Source: an uncultured Prevotellaceae bacterium
GTDB lineage: Bacteria; Bacteroidota; Bacteroidia; Bacteroidales; Bacteroidaceae
Reading direction: 5' to 3'
Length of the DNA: 7,283 bases
Assembly: GCA_958404085.1 (NCBI GenBank)
Contig: CATXZX010000084.1
Span: forward strand, 1-7,283
Shown here: positions 1 to 6,406 of the stretch, in pieces
Position numbering within the stretch: position 1 is the stretch's first letter
Layout of the letters: every line of letters starts with the position of its first letter
Program-made: the position numbers and the translations under genes
Notes under the pieces: generated by a model
What the model was told of the DNA's origin: nothing
Databases searched by the model: none
Seen by the model: the letters and a program-made list of their open reading frames with translations, nothing else

Positions 1-120
1 TGGTCGCATCCGTCCTGGGCCGGCATCGACCTGAACAGCGGCTTCGAAACAGCACCGGGCCTGAAAGACGCCCGGGCCCTCCACACTTTTATATCAACTT
101 TCAAATCCTTATCTTTATGA
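1..120 (+). CDS. trpF: Phosphoribosylanthranilate isomerase, C-terminal end (partial)
   Basis: Frame 1 is open from the first base to a TGA at 118-120 and encodes the last 39 residues of a protein that begins outside the window. It reads WSHPSWAGIDLNSGFE, then TAPGLKD. The GIDLNSGFE...PGLKD block matches the conserved C-terminal phosphate-binding strand and loop of TrpF, the (beta/alpha)8 enzyme that converts phosphoribosylanthranilate to CdRP in tryptophan synthesis. The final helix ends ALHTFISTFKSLSL. Its stop codon overlaps the trpA start in the tetranucleotide ATGA (117-120), which suggests translational coupling within a trp operon. A trpF-trpA order at the end of the operon is what I would expect in Bacteroidetes. 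The assignment rests on a short tail, but the motif and the following gene agree. Confidence 0.88.
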   Translation, partial: WSHPSWAGIDLNSGFETAPGLKDARALHTFISTFKSLSL

Positions 121-890
121 ACCGTATCCAATCTCTTTTCGACCGGCAACACGAGAAAATCCGCTCCGTGTACTTCTGCGCCGGCGCACCGCGTACCGGC
201 CTGACAGCCGAAACCATCCGTTCCCTGCAAGCGCACGGCATCCATTTAATCGAAATAGGCATTCCATTCAGCGACCCCCTGGCCGACGGACCGACCATTC
301 AGGCAGCGGCAACGACCGCCCTGCACAACGGTACCACCCTGCATTCCATCTTCGACGAACTGGCTGACATACGCCGCGATGTCCACGTCCCGCTCATTCT
401 GATGGGTTACCTGAACCCCATCCTGCAATTCGGGTTCGAAAACTTCTGCCGCACCTGCCAACAGTGCGGCATCGACGGGGTTATCGTCCCCGACCTACCC
501 TTCGACGAGTACGAAGCCGGCTACAAAGACACGGCCCACCGTTACGGGCTGTCCGTCATATTCCTTGTCACGCCCGAAACCAGCGAAGAACGCATCCGAC
601 GTATCGACGAACAGTCCGACAGTTTCATCTATGCCGTATCGTCGGCGGCCGTAACCGGTACGCAGCGCGACTTCGACCTGCAGAAACAGGCCTACTTCGA
701 GCGACTGAAGAACATGCGCCTCCGCAATCCGTTCCTCATCGGGTTCGGCATATCGAACCGGGTCACGCGCGAAGCGGCCGAGCGCCATGCGGCCGGCACC
801 ATCGTTGGAAGCAAATTCGTATCGCTGCTGGACGAATGTCAAAATCCGGAGACGGCTGTCGTACGACTGCTCGAAGCACTCGACAACTGA
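117..890 (+). CDS. trpA: Tryptophan synthase alpha chain
   Basis: This is a complete 257-aa TrpA, close to the usual length of about 250-270. It cleaves indole-3-glycerol phosphate to indole and glyceraldehyde 3-phosphate, and indole is channelled to TrpB in the cytoplasmic alpha2beta2 complex. Seen in the sequence: the signature IEIGIPFSDPLADGPTIQ at residues 45-62, with catalytic Glu46 and Asp57 (equivalent to Glu49 and Asp60 of the Salmonella enzyme). Loop 6 reads SSAAVTGT (residues 175-182), with Thr180 matching Thr183. Phosphate-binding segments are GFGIS (209-213) and GTIVGSKFV (227-235). The ATG lies inside the trpF stop (ATGA), which fixes the start and implies coupled translation; no Shine-Dalgarno is evident. 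The segment after strand 1 reads AGAP, where AG(Y/D/F)P is more usual, a mild deviation outside the catalytic residues. trpB is not adjacent downstream. The gene ends 4 nt before a strong palindromic terminator. Confidence 0.97.
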   Translation: MNRIQSLFDRQHEKIRSVYFCAGAPRTGLTAETIRSLQAHGIHLIEIGIPFSDPLADGPTIQAAATTALHNGTTLHSIFDELADIRRDVHVPLILMGYLNPILQFGFENFCRTCQQCGIDGVIVPDLPFDEYEAGYKDTAHRYGLSVIFLVTPETSEERIRRIDEQSDSFIYAVSSAAVTGTQRDFDLQKQAYFERLKNMRLRNPFLIGFGISNRVTREAAERHAAGTIVGSKFVSLLDECQNPETAVVRLLEALDN

Positions 891-894
891 GTCC

Positions 895-956
895 GCGCAA
901 AAAGAAACGACGAGGCCCGCATTTCGAAATGCGGGCCTCGTCGTTTCTTTTTGCGC
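895..956. terminator. Bidirectional Rho-independent terminator (perfect 62-bp palindrome)
   Basis: Bases 895-956 form a perfect inverted repeat centred between 925 and 926, with every position pairing across 31-bp arms. In RNA the stem would be about 29 bp with a four-base TCGA loop. The arms carry a GC-rich core (CGAGGCCCGC) flanked by AAAAAGAAA on the left and TTTCTTTTT on the right, so either strand gives a GC stem followed by a T-rich tract. It starts 4 nt after the trpA stop and ends 17 nt before the stop of the convergent minus-strand gene. That is the expected place for a shared terminator of two converging transcripts. Confidence 0.92.
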
Positions 957-973
957 CATCCGGCGTACGGAGA

Positions 974-3451
974 TTACCGGTATTCGAGCCACGTCGTAAC
1001 CCTTGCGGCGGAATCGGTGCGGAAACGAATCCAGCGGCCGCCGAACGATTTGGGAAACACATGGCGGAAACTCTTTCCGGGACCGACCGTATAGCGGCCG
1101 TACGTCATGTAGTCGCCATTGCCTGTGGCATCGACCTCCACCGTAAAGGTGACGGGGTGAGCGGCTTTGTGCGAAAGCGTCAGTTCGCGCCGGTCGTAAT
1201 GGCTGATAAGGAACGGATCCGAACAAGCTCCGGCCTGTACGTCACTGTCTACCCACGGACCGCCGTGACCGGTCGGTTTTCCGAGCCGCCACAGGTCGTC
1301 GATGGCACCGGCCCATACGGCAGCCTTGCCGTCGGCCGAGCGGATGATGTGTTCATTGCCGGCAGCCTTCTCCGGGTCGATGCCCGTCATGACCAGCAGG
1401 CCCCGGTACGACGCGTAGTCGTGAATACGGAAGCCGTGCGATGCGACGGGACGGATTTTGGCAAAGCCATCGGCGTTTTCGGCCGGCAGTTCGAAGAATG
1501 TACCTTGGCAATGGAACAAATCGCGCTCGGTGGCCACCTCGCGGCATACGCGCATCATGTGTCTTTGGCCGAGTTCCGTAAAACCGGCACCGCCCAGGGG
1601 CAGACGCCAGCGCCTGCCGCGTTCGTCCACCAGCAGGACCGAACCCGATTCTACCGTGAAGGGCACTTCGGAAACGGCCATCCGGGTACGCATGAAGCGT
1701 TCGGTCTCCGCATCGTCCTTCGGCAACAGGCGGAAGTCCTCACCCATTTCGTAATAACCCGTCACCTCGGTGCCTTTCTCCGTCAGTCGGCAGGCCTCGA
1801 CAGCCAGGCTACGCCGGTCGCTGCCCAACGATTTAAGCAAACCGCCGAGGCATTCGCCCTCCGTGGCCCCGGCAAGGCCGGCAAAGAGGCCATCGGACTT
1901 CGCAGAACGGCGGTCGTCATCCGTATAACTGAAACAAACCGTCAGCACGGCATCCCGGTCGGTCCGCACACGCACCCATTCGCCATTTTCCTTCGTCCGG
2001 AAAGGAACGAAAGCCGACTGCCCGGCCTCAACACGCTCCTCGCGCAGCGGAGTCCAACGGCCGTCGCCCTTGCGGTCCACCTCGAACGAAAGACGTACCG
2101 GCCCGTTGCCCCGGTTCTCGACCCAGCAGGCACGATGCCGCCATCCGGCAAACAGGAACGGCTCGGAACAGGCACCGGCCTCCACCGTGTCGCGCTGCCA
2201 CACAGAGCCGGAAGCCGTGGAGGGGCCCAAGCGATCGGGTAAATCGGGGCTGGTAAACCACAGGTTCGAGTTGGACTGTCCCGGACCGGGCAGTCCGCCC
2301 TTTGCCTTGCGCGCATTCAGAAATTCCTTTTGGGCCGAATCGTCGCAACCGAACACCAGGCGGTCATTCCAACGCGCAAAATCGCCTATCACCTTCAGGT
2401 AAGCGGAACGCGGACGGACACCCGCCGCAGAACCGGGCCGGAAACCGGCCGGAAAACGCCAGAACATACCGTGCATCGTCATCAGGTAATCGGGGCGGGC
2501 CGTAGTACCTACGTTGCGGATGCGCGGCCATTCGGTATTCCAGCCATGTGCCCCGTCATAGGAGTGGCTGGCTTTGGGCAAGCGGTAGAAGGTCCAGCCG
2601 CGACCGGCCTCGCGCACACCGAGCAACACCGACTTGTGGTCCCAACCCGTGGCCCAGATGGGGTCTTCGGCGGGGTTCGGATTTCCCATGATGCCTCCGG
2701 GTCCCGTTATCTCCGTAAACTGGTTGCGGCGAACAACGCTCCAGGTTCGTCCGTCCCACTCGGCCAATACACCCGCCTCGATGTCGAAGCGCGTCAGGGC
2801 CTCGCTGCTTCCCTCGCCGTTGTTGCTGAACACCAGCACGCCCTGGCCGGAGTAAAGCCCTTTGCCGTGTACACCGGGCAGAAGGGTATTGGCCGGCCCA
2901 TAGCCGCCCCGGCCCTGTTGCTTGATGAAATTTCCGTCGGCATAGAGTTCCCGGACGTCCAGGCTATGCACATCCACTTCGTAGAAACCCTCCTCCATCG
3001 TACCGTAATAAATTTTATCGGCCGGGGCGGTCAGGTGGCGCGCATTGCCGGTATGGCGACCGGGCATACGCTTGTAGGAAATGGCCCGCACGGCACCCGC
3101 GGAATCTACGGCATAAGGGCCGATGAACAATTGGCCGCTCTCGGGGTGTATCATGCGGTTGGCCGGTGTTCCGCCGATACTCTCGCTACGCACGGTACGG
3201 CTCATGTCGGGACGTATCTCGTAGAGTTTGTCGGATGACCCCATAGGCAGGTGCGGCCCGTAGGTGATGACCCACAGACGGCCGGCCCAGGGAACGACGG
3301 CCCCGGTGCCGCACTCGCCCTCGTTGTTGTACATGGCCAGATGGGGATAGATACCGGACAGCGAAACCGGTACATTGCCGCGACGCTGTGCGCCGGCCGG
3401 CATCATGCCTGCCGTCAAAATCGCCAGACATGCAATTTTCGATAATTTCAT
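974..3451 (-). CDS. Secreted protein of unknown function, propeller-like N-terminus, duplicated C-terminal module
   Basis: An 825-aa protein that I do not recognise as a named family. The chosen start gives MKLSKIACLAILTAGMMPAGA-Q, a typical signal peptide I with an AGA cleavage motif (residues 19-21). An ATG 15 codons upstream would only add MPGCRYYEHNINQIR, which spoils the signal peptide. Residues about 40-330 have recurring short strand/turn units (LWVITYG, KIYYGTMEEGFYEVD, GVLVFSNNGE, PIWATGWDHKSVLLG, DYLMTMHGMFWRFP), suggesting a beta-propeller-like fold; this is inference. Residues about 328-511 and 650-825 are two diverged copies of one module. Each begins G-M/T-F-x-x-P, has a DRLVFG or GLLVMTG strand, then E/QAGACS-E/D-PFL, a VTFTVEVD-like strand and a W-V/I-R-F/V-RTD strand. 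No catalytic signature, lipobox or membrane anchor is evident after the signal. It probably acts in the periplasm or outside the cell. It lies 205 nt downstream of the GH2 gene and is likely functionally linked to it in glycan handling. It ends 17 nt from the shared terminator. Confidence 0.85.
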   Translation of the reverse strand: MKLSKIACLAILTAGMMPAGAQRRGNVPVSLSGIYPHLAMYNNEGECGTGAVVPWAGRLWVITYGPHLPMGSSDKLYEIRPDMSRTVRSESIGGTPANRMIHPESGQLFIGPYAVDSAGAVRAISYKRMPGRHTGNARHLTAPADKIYYGTMEEGFYEVDVHSLDVRELYADGNFIKQQGRGGYGPANTLLPGVHGKGLYSGQGVLVFSNNGEGSSEALTRFDIEAGVLAEWDGRTWSVVRRNQFTEITGPGGIMGNPNPAEDPIWATGWDHKSVLLGVREAGRGWTFYRLPKASHSYDGAHGWNTEWPRIRNVGTTARPDYLMTMHGMFWRFPAGFRPGSAAGVRPRSAYLKVIGDFARWNDRLVFGCDDSAQKEFLNARKAKGGLPGPGQSNSNLWFTSPDLPDRLGPSTASGSVWQRDTVEAGACSEPFLFAGWRHRACWVENRGNGPVRLSFEVDRKGDGRWTPLREERVEAGQSAFVPFRTKENGEWVRVRTDRDAVLTVCFSYTDDDRRSAKSDGLFAGLAGATEGECLGGLLKSLGSDRRSLAVEACRLTEKGTEVTGYYEMGEDFRLLPKDDAETERFMRTRMAVSEVPFTVESGSVLLVDERGRRWRLPLGGAGFTELGQRHMMRVCREVATERDLFHCQGTFFELPAENADGFAKIRPVASHGFRIHDYASYRGLLVMTGIDPEKAAGNEHIIRSADGKAAVWAGAIDDLWRLGKPTGHGGPWVDSDVQAGACSDPFLISHYDRRELTLSHKAAHPVTFTVEVDATGNGDYMTYGRYTVGPGKSFRHVFPKSFGGRWIRFRTDSAARVTTWLEYR

Positions 3452-3496
3452 TCTAATCTGATTTATGTTATGTTCATAGTATCGGCATCCCGGCAC
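3449..3496 (-). other. Start-codon region of the 825-aa gene
   Basis: Two in-frame ATG codons could begin this gene, at 3496 and at 3451. The 3451 start is preferred because it puts the basic MKLSK and a hydrophobic stretch at the very N-terminus, as needed for export. The leader just before it is AT-rich (CATAAATCAGATTAGA, then ATG) with no GGAGG-like ribosome-binding site, which is common in Bacteroidetes, where AT-rich unstructured leaders often suffice. Confidence 0.7.
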
Positions 3497-3507
3497 GGAG
3501 ATATTTT

Positions 3508-3549
3508 AAACTGGCGGCCTGCTTTTTCAAAAAAGCAGGCCGCCAGTTT
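3508..3549. terminator. Strong hairpin, probable terminator or attenuator in the gap before the 825-aa gene
   Basis: Bases 3508-3526 (AAACTGGCGGCCTGCTTTT) and 3531-3549 are perfect reverse complements, giving a 19-bp stem with a four-base loop. The stem is very GC-rich at its base half (CTGGCGGCCTGC). On the minus strand, the direction of the genes here, it is followed by TTTAAAATAT, a short and imperfect U-tract. It could end transcription from the GH2 gene, whose stop is 107 nt upstream on that strand. It could also act as an attenuator, because the 825-aa start codon lies only 56 nt further on. The weak U-tract makes complete termination uncertain. Confidence 0.65.
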
Positions 3550-3583
3550 GTTTTCAAACCCATGCGCGTGTCCGCCATTCGGT

Positions 3584-3637
3584 GCAAATTTAAACATTTT
3601 CAGGAAACGGGCCTGTTTCCGAAGGTTTAAATTTTGC
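3584..3637. repeat. Imperfect nested inverted repeat just after the GH2 gene
   Basis: An outer pair, GCAAATTTAAAC (3584-3595) and GTTTAAATTTTGC (3625-3637), differs by a single inserted T. It encloses an inner near-palindrome (GGAAACGGGCCTGTTTCC, 3603-3620), with short extra pairing between them (CTTTT-like against GAAG) and small bulges. In the GH2 transcript this would be one long stem-loop beginning 19 nt after the stop codon. It lacks a T-tract, so it looks more like an mRNA 3'-end stabiliser, processing site or weak terminator than a classic Rho-independent terminator. Its role is inferred only from position and symmetry. Confidence 0.5.
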
Positions 3638-3656
3638 GACGCACGCGATACGAGCC

Positions 3657-6401
3657 TTATTGCGATACCTCCAGCTGACTCCGCAAATCGGCGAACGAAG
3701 CCGTCCGCGCAGGCCGGAACGCATCGGAACGCATATATTGCAACAGGCTATACAGCAACTGTTTCTTCTCGGGATACTTTGCGTAATCCTGCAGGTTCAT
3801 GCTGCACAACATCAATCGTCCGCGCTCACACCGGGTCTCGGCCAGTACCGACAGGCGGCGGTTGTTCACGAAATTATCCACACACTCCACCAAAGGCGTT
3901 ACGCTGCGGTAGATGCTGTCGAGGTTCCACACGCGCGACTGAGTGGTCAGCGTCCACCACTGCCAGTCGGTATGGTAGGACGTGGGGAAGTGGCTGAACG
4001 CCGGATGGGCCGGATCGAGGAGCAGGCCCATGGTGCCGGCTTGATTGGGGAAGTGTACCGGGCTCCAGAATACGGGCACGAATTTTCCCTCTATGCCCCG
4101 GCACGACTTCACCGAGGGGTTGAGCAACACGTCGCGTCCGTCGCGCAGCGCCTTGTAGGCCTCGTCCCAGTCCGTTGTCATCAGTACATTGCCGAAGGCG
4201 GGCTCCACTTTCTTCGGGTAGACCCATATCGGCCAACTGTTGGTATACGGTGTTCCGTCCAGGCTCACGCGGAAAGAGAGTTTCGCGGCCTTGTCTACAC
4301 GAAGCGGGGCCTGCACGGTTCCCACGACGTTGCCGCCCGAAACATCGATGCGGTCGGCACGAAGCGTACCCCGGCCCACCTCGCGGCCGGACGCGTCGGT
4401 CAGAGTCCAGGTAAGCGCCTGGGCCTGCAACACCTTGTCACTATAATTTGCCACCTTTATCTCGGCGCTGAAAACCTCGTCGTCGGTATAGACGGCCTTC
4501 GGGAAATAAGCCAGTGGCACGACCGGCGCGCAGAACTCGCGGAACTCGGAAGCCTCGGCCACGCCCTTGCTGTCCCAGAACGCATCGAGCAGGCCGACAA
4601 GGGCCGTTCCCTGACCGGGGAAGTCGTGCAGGTCGAGCAACTGGATGCCGCTGCATCCGTCCGTCTTCATGGCGCGTTCCACCTCTTCCTTATATAAAAT
4701 GTACGCGAGACGTCCGGATGCCTTCAGGTAATCGTCGGCCTTGTCCAACAGTCCTTTCTTCTCGAGTTCGCGGCGGACACCCTTGAAATTCAGCGGGTCG
4801 AGTACGCCCGTATACTTCGGTATTTCCTTCAGATTGGGGTAGACGGCGTACTGGCCAATCTCGTGTGTGACCAAAGGTGCGGGCATACCCTCGACCGAGG
4901 CCGCGTAATCGCGGTTGAAAGCAGGCGGCTCGCTGTTGAATACGCCCTGTCCGCGCACCCATCCCTTGCGGGTCCACTGCGCAACCAGGTAGTCGTCATC
5001 GGCCTCGGGCCAGTTGCCATGGCCGCCGGCAAAAGAGAACGAAGTTGTGGTGTAGAGATGGCGGCTGTCCTGTGCCTTTACATGGCGCAACAGGCCGGCC
5101 AGGTAACCGAAGTCCTCGGGCAATTCGTTGCCCAGACTCAGGAAACAAAAAGAAGGGTGATTTCCGTACTCGGCCAGGATGCGGTCGGCCTCATCGTAGA
5201 GGAAACGGTTCTTAGCCTCGTCCTCTCCCACCTGGTCGGGCCACAGGGGCAGTTCCACCTGCAAGTAGAATCCCAACGAGTCGGCTACCCGGAAGGCCGC
5301 ATCGGGCGGACACCAGGAATGGAAACGCAGGTGGTTGAGACCCCATTCGCGTGCCGAGGTAAAGACGCCGAGCCATCCCTTTTCGTCCATCGGCGGACGA
5401 CCCGTCAGCGGGAAGATGCAGCACTCCAGCGTGCCGCGCAGGAAGATAGGCTTCCCGTTGAGCAGGAAACGATTGCCCGTGCTGCGCAAGTCGCGCATAC
5501 CGAAACGTACCTTGCTTACGTCGTCACCGGATTTGGTATGGAGTCGGAGTTCCAGATCGTAGAGGACCGGCGTCTGTTCGTTCCACACGCGGATGTCCTC
5601 GCCCATAGGTACGGTGAAATCGAAAGCCGTCTGTCCGCCGGCACACGACAACAGGTGTTTGGTTTCGGCCACGACGTTTCCGCCTAACCGGACGATACCG
5701 GTCAGTTCGCCGCGCTGGGTTTTCCTTCCGGTGTACGCCACCTTGCCCTTTACGCGGAGACGTTTGTTTTCCACATCGGGATAAACCTGTACGCTGTCCA
5801 TCGAGACGGGTTGCACGGCCCGCATGGTCATCTCACCGAGCAATCCGTTCCAGATTATCTGCGTTTCATTGGAATAAGCATGGGCCATGCCGTTGCTGAT
5901 AGCGTGCCGCTTGCGGTTGTCTACGCAGACCGTCAGTTCGTGTTCGCCCGGCGTCAACAAACCGGTCAGGCAGAAACGGTGCGGAGCGACCAGACTTTCG
6001 CAAAAGCCGGGCACTTCGCGGCCGTCGACAAGCAGCGAGGTTTTCCACAAAACACGTTCGAAACTCAGTTCTACCGGTTTGTTCTTCCAATCAGCCGGTA
6101 TGGTGACGCGGCGCGTATAGCGTGCTTCGCCCAGGAAGTCGTGCTTTCGCGTCAGGTGCAGGATCTGAGGCTTCGCCACCGAGGGTTCCAATGTATTGGG
6201 TGTACCGTAACCGGCCTCATCGGTCGTACCGGGAAGTCGGATGGGCCGTTCGCCGGCCGCGTCGCCCAACACGACGCACCAGTCGCCGGCCAATGACTGC
6301 TGTTCGTAACCCGTCTTGTGACAGGCCGAGAGAGTCGGCAGAATCAGCAAAAGTATTCCGCGCAAGAATACTTTTGCCTTGTTTGTTCGTTGAATCTTCA
6401 T
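3657..6401 (-). CDS. GH2-type glycoside hydrolase, lipoprotein
   Basis: A complete 914-aa exo-acting glycosidase of the GH2 clan type (retaining mechanism, two glutamates). The N-terminus has a lipoprotein signal: MKIQRTNKAK, a hydrophobic stretch, then lipobox LSAC with Cys27. No acidic cluster follows the Cys, so a periplasm-facing anchor is more likely than surface display. Residues about 35-195 form the sugar-binding jelly-roll (SLAGDW, then PVELSFERVLWKTSLLVDGREV). Residues about 200-305 form the immunoglobulin-like domain, ending KVRFGMRDL. Residues about 306-625 form the TIM barrel, opening FLLNGKPIFLRG. The acid/base is Glu426 in SLGNE and the probable nucleophile is Glu514 in THEIGQ. 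Their 88-residue spacing is close to that in beta-glucuronidases. Residues about 626-730 look like a further beta-sandwich. Residues about 736-890, with DPAHPAF and TDWQWW, resemble an accessory domain seen on large Bacteroidetes glycosidases. The substrate cannot be told (galactoside, glucuronide or another pectin-type sugar are all possible). The start lies 5 nt after the TPR gene stop, so the two share a transcript. Confidence 0.9.
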   Translation of the reverse strand: MKIQRTNKAKVFLRGILLLILPTLSACHKTGYEQQSLAGDWCVVLGDAAGERPIRLPGTTDEAGYGTPNTLEPSVAKPQILHLTRKHDFLGEARYTRRVTIPADWKNKPVELSFERVLWKTSLLVDGREVPGFCESLVAPHRFCLTGLLTPGEHELTVCVDNRKRHAISNGMAHAYSNETQIIWNGLLGEMTMRAVQPVSMDSVQVYPDVENKRLRVKGKVAYTGRKTQRGELTGIVRLGGNVVAETKHLLSCAGGQTAFDFTVPMGEDIRVWNEQTPVLYDLELRLHTKSGDDVSKVRFGMRDLRSTGNRFLLNGKPIFLRGTLECCIFPLTGRPPMDEKGWLGVFTSAREWGLNHLRFHSWCPPDAAFRVADSLGFYLQVELPLWPDQVGEDEAKNRFLYDEADRILAEYGNHPSFCFLSLGNELPEDFGYLAGLLRHVKAQDSRHLYTTTSFSFAGGHGNWPEADDDYLVAQWTRKGWVRGQGVFNSEPPAFNRDYAASVEGMPAPLVTHEIGQYAVYPNLKEIPKYTGVLDPLNFKGVRRELEKKGLLDKADDYLKASGRLAYILYKEEVERAMKTDGCSGIQLLDLHDFPGQGTALVGLLDAFWDSKGVAEASEFREFCAPVVPLAYFPKAVYTDDEVFSAEIKVANYSDKVLQAQALTWTLTDASGREVGRGTLRADRIDVSGGNVVGTVQAPLRVDKAAKLSFRVSLDGTPYTNSWPIWVYPKKVEPAFGNVLMTTDWDEAYKALRDGRDVLLNPSVKSCRGIEGKFVPVFWSPVHFPNQAGTMGLLLDPAHPAFSHFPTSYHTDWQWWTLTTQSRVWNLDSIYRSVTPLVECVDNFVNNRRLSVLAETRCERGRLMLCSMNLQDYAKYPEKKQLLYSLLQYMRSDAFRPARTASFADLRSQLEVSQ

Positions 6402-6406
6402 AGTTT

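Noticed and set aside
464..2242. A 592-codon open frame on the + strand running through trpA, the palindrome and antisense to the 825-aa gene.
   Set aside because: It overlaps a certain gene and a terminator, and its translation is rich in Arg, Pro and His with no recognisable domain. It is explained by high GC content depleting stop codons.
2330..3238. A 302-codon + strand open frame antisense to the 825-aa gene.
   Set aside because: The minus-strand product has a signal peptide and repeated modules, whereas this frame shows no domain, signal or leader. It is a shadow frame.
3585..3592. TAAATTTG on the minus strand, matching the Bacteroidetes -7 promoter element TAnnTTTG upstream of the 825-aa gene.
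   Set aside because: No TTTG -33 element lies at the expected spacing upstream, and the match falls inside an AT-rich stem arm whose symmetry already explains it. It remains a weak possibility that 5'-end mapping would settle.
3470..3997. A 175-codon + strand open frame starting in the intergenic gap.
   Set aside because: It crosses both hairpins and runs into the 3' end of the GH2 gene in antisense. It has no domain and no plausible start region.
3660..4697. A 345-codon + strand open frame antisense to the GH2 gene, and similar frames at 4863-5687 and 5811-6296.
   Set aside because: All lie fully inside the GH2 gene, whose motifs are unmistakable, and their translations are low-complexity, GC-driven sequence.
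5811..6400. A possible frameshift or gene boundary within the N-terminal part of the GH2 gene.
   Set aside because: The frame is continuous from the lipoprotein signal through the jelly-roll, Ig-like and barrel domains in the normal order, with no break.
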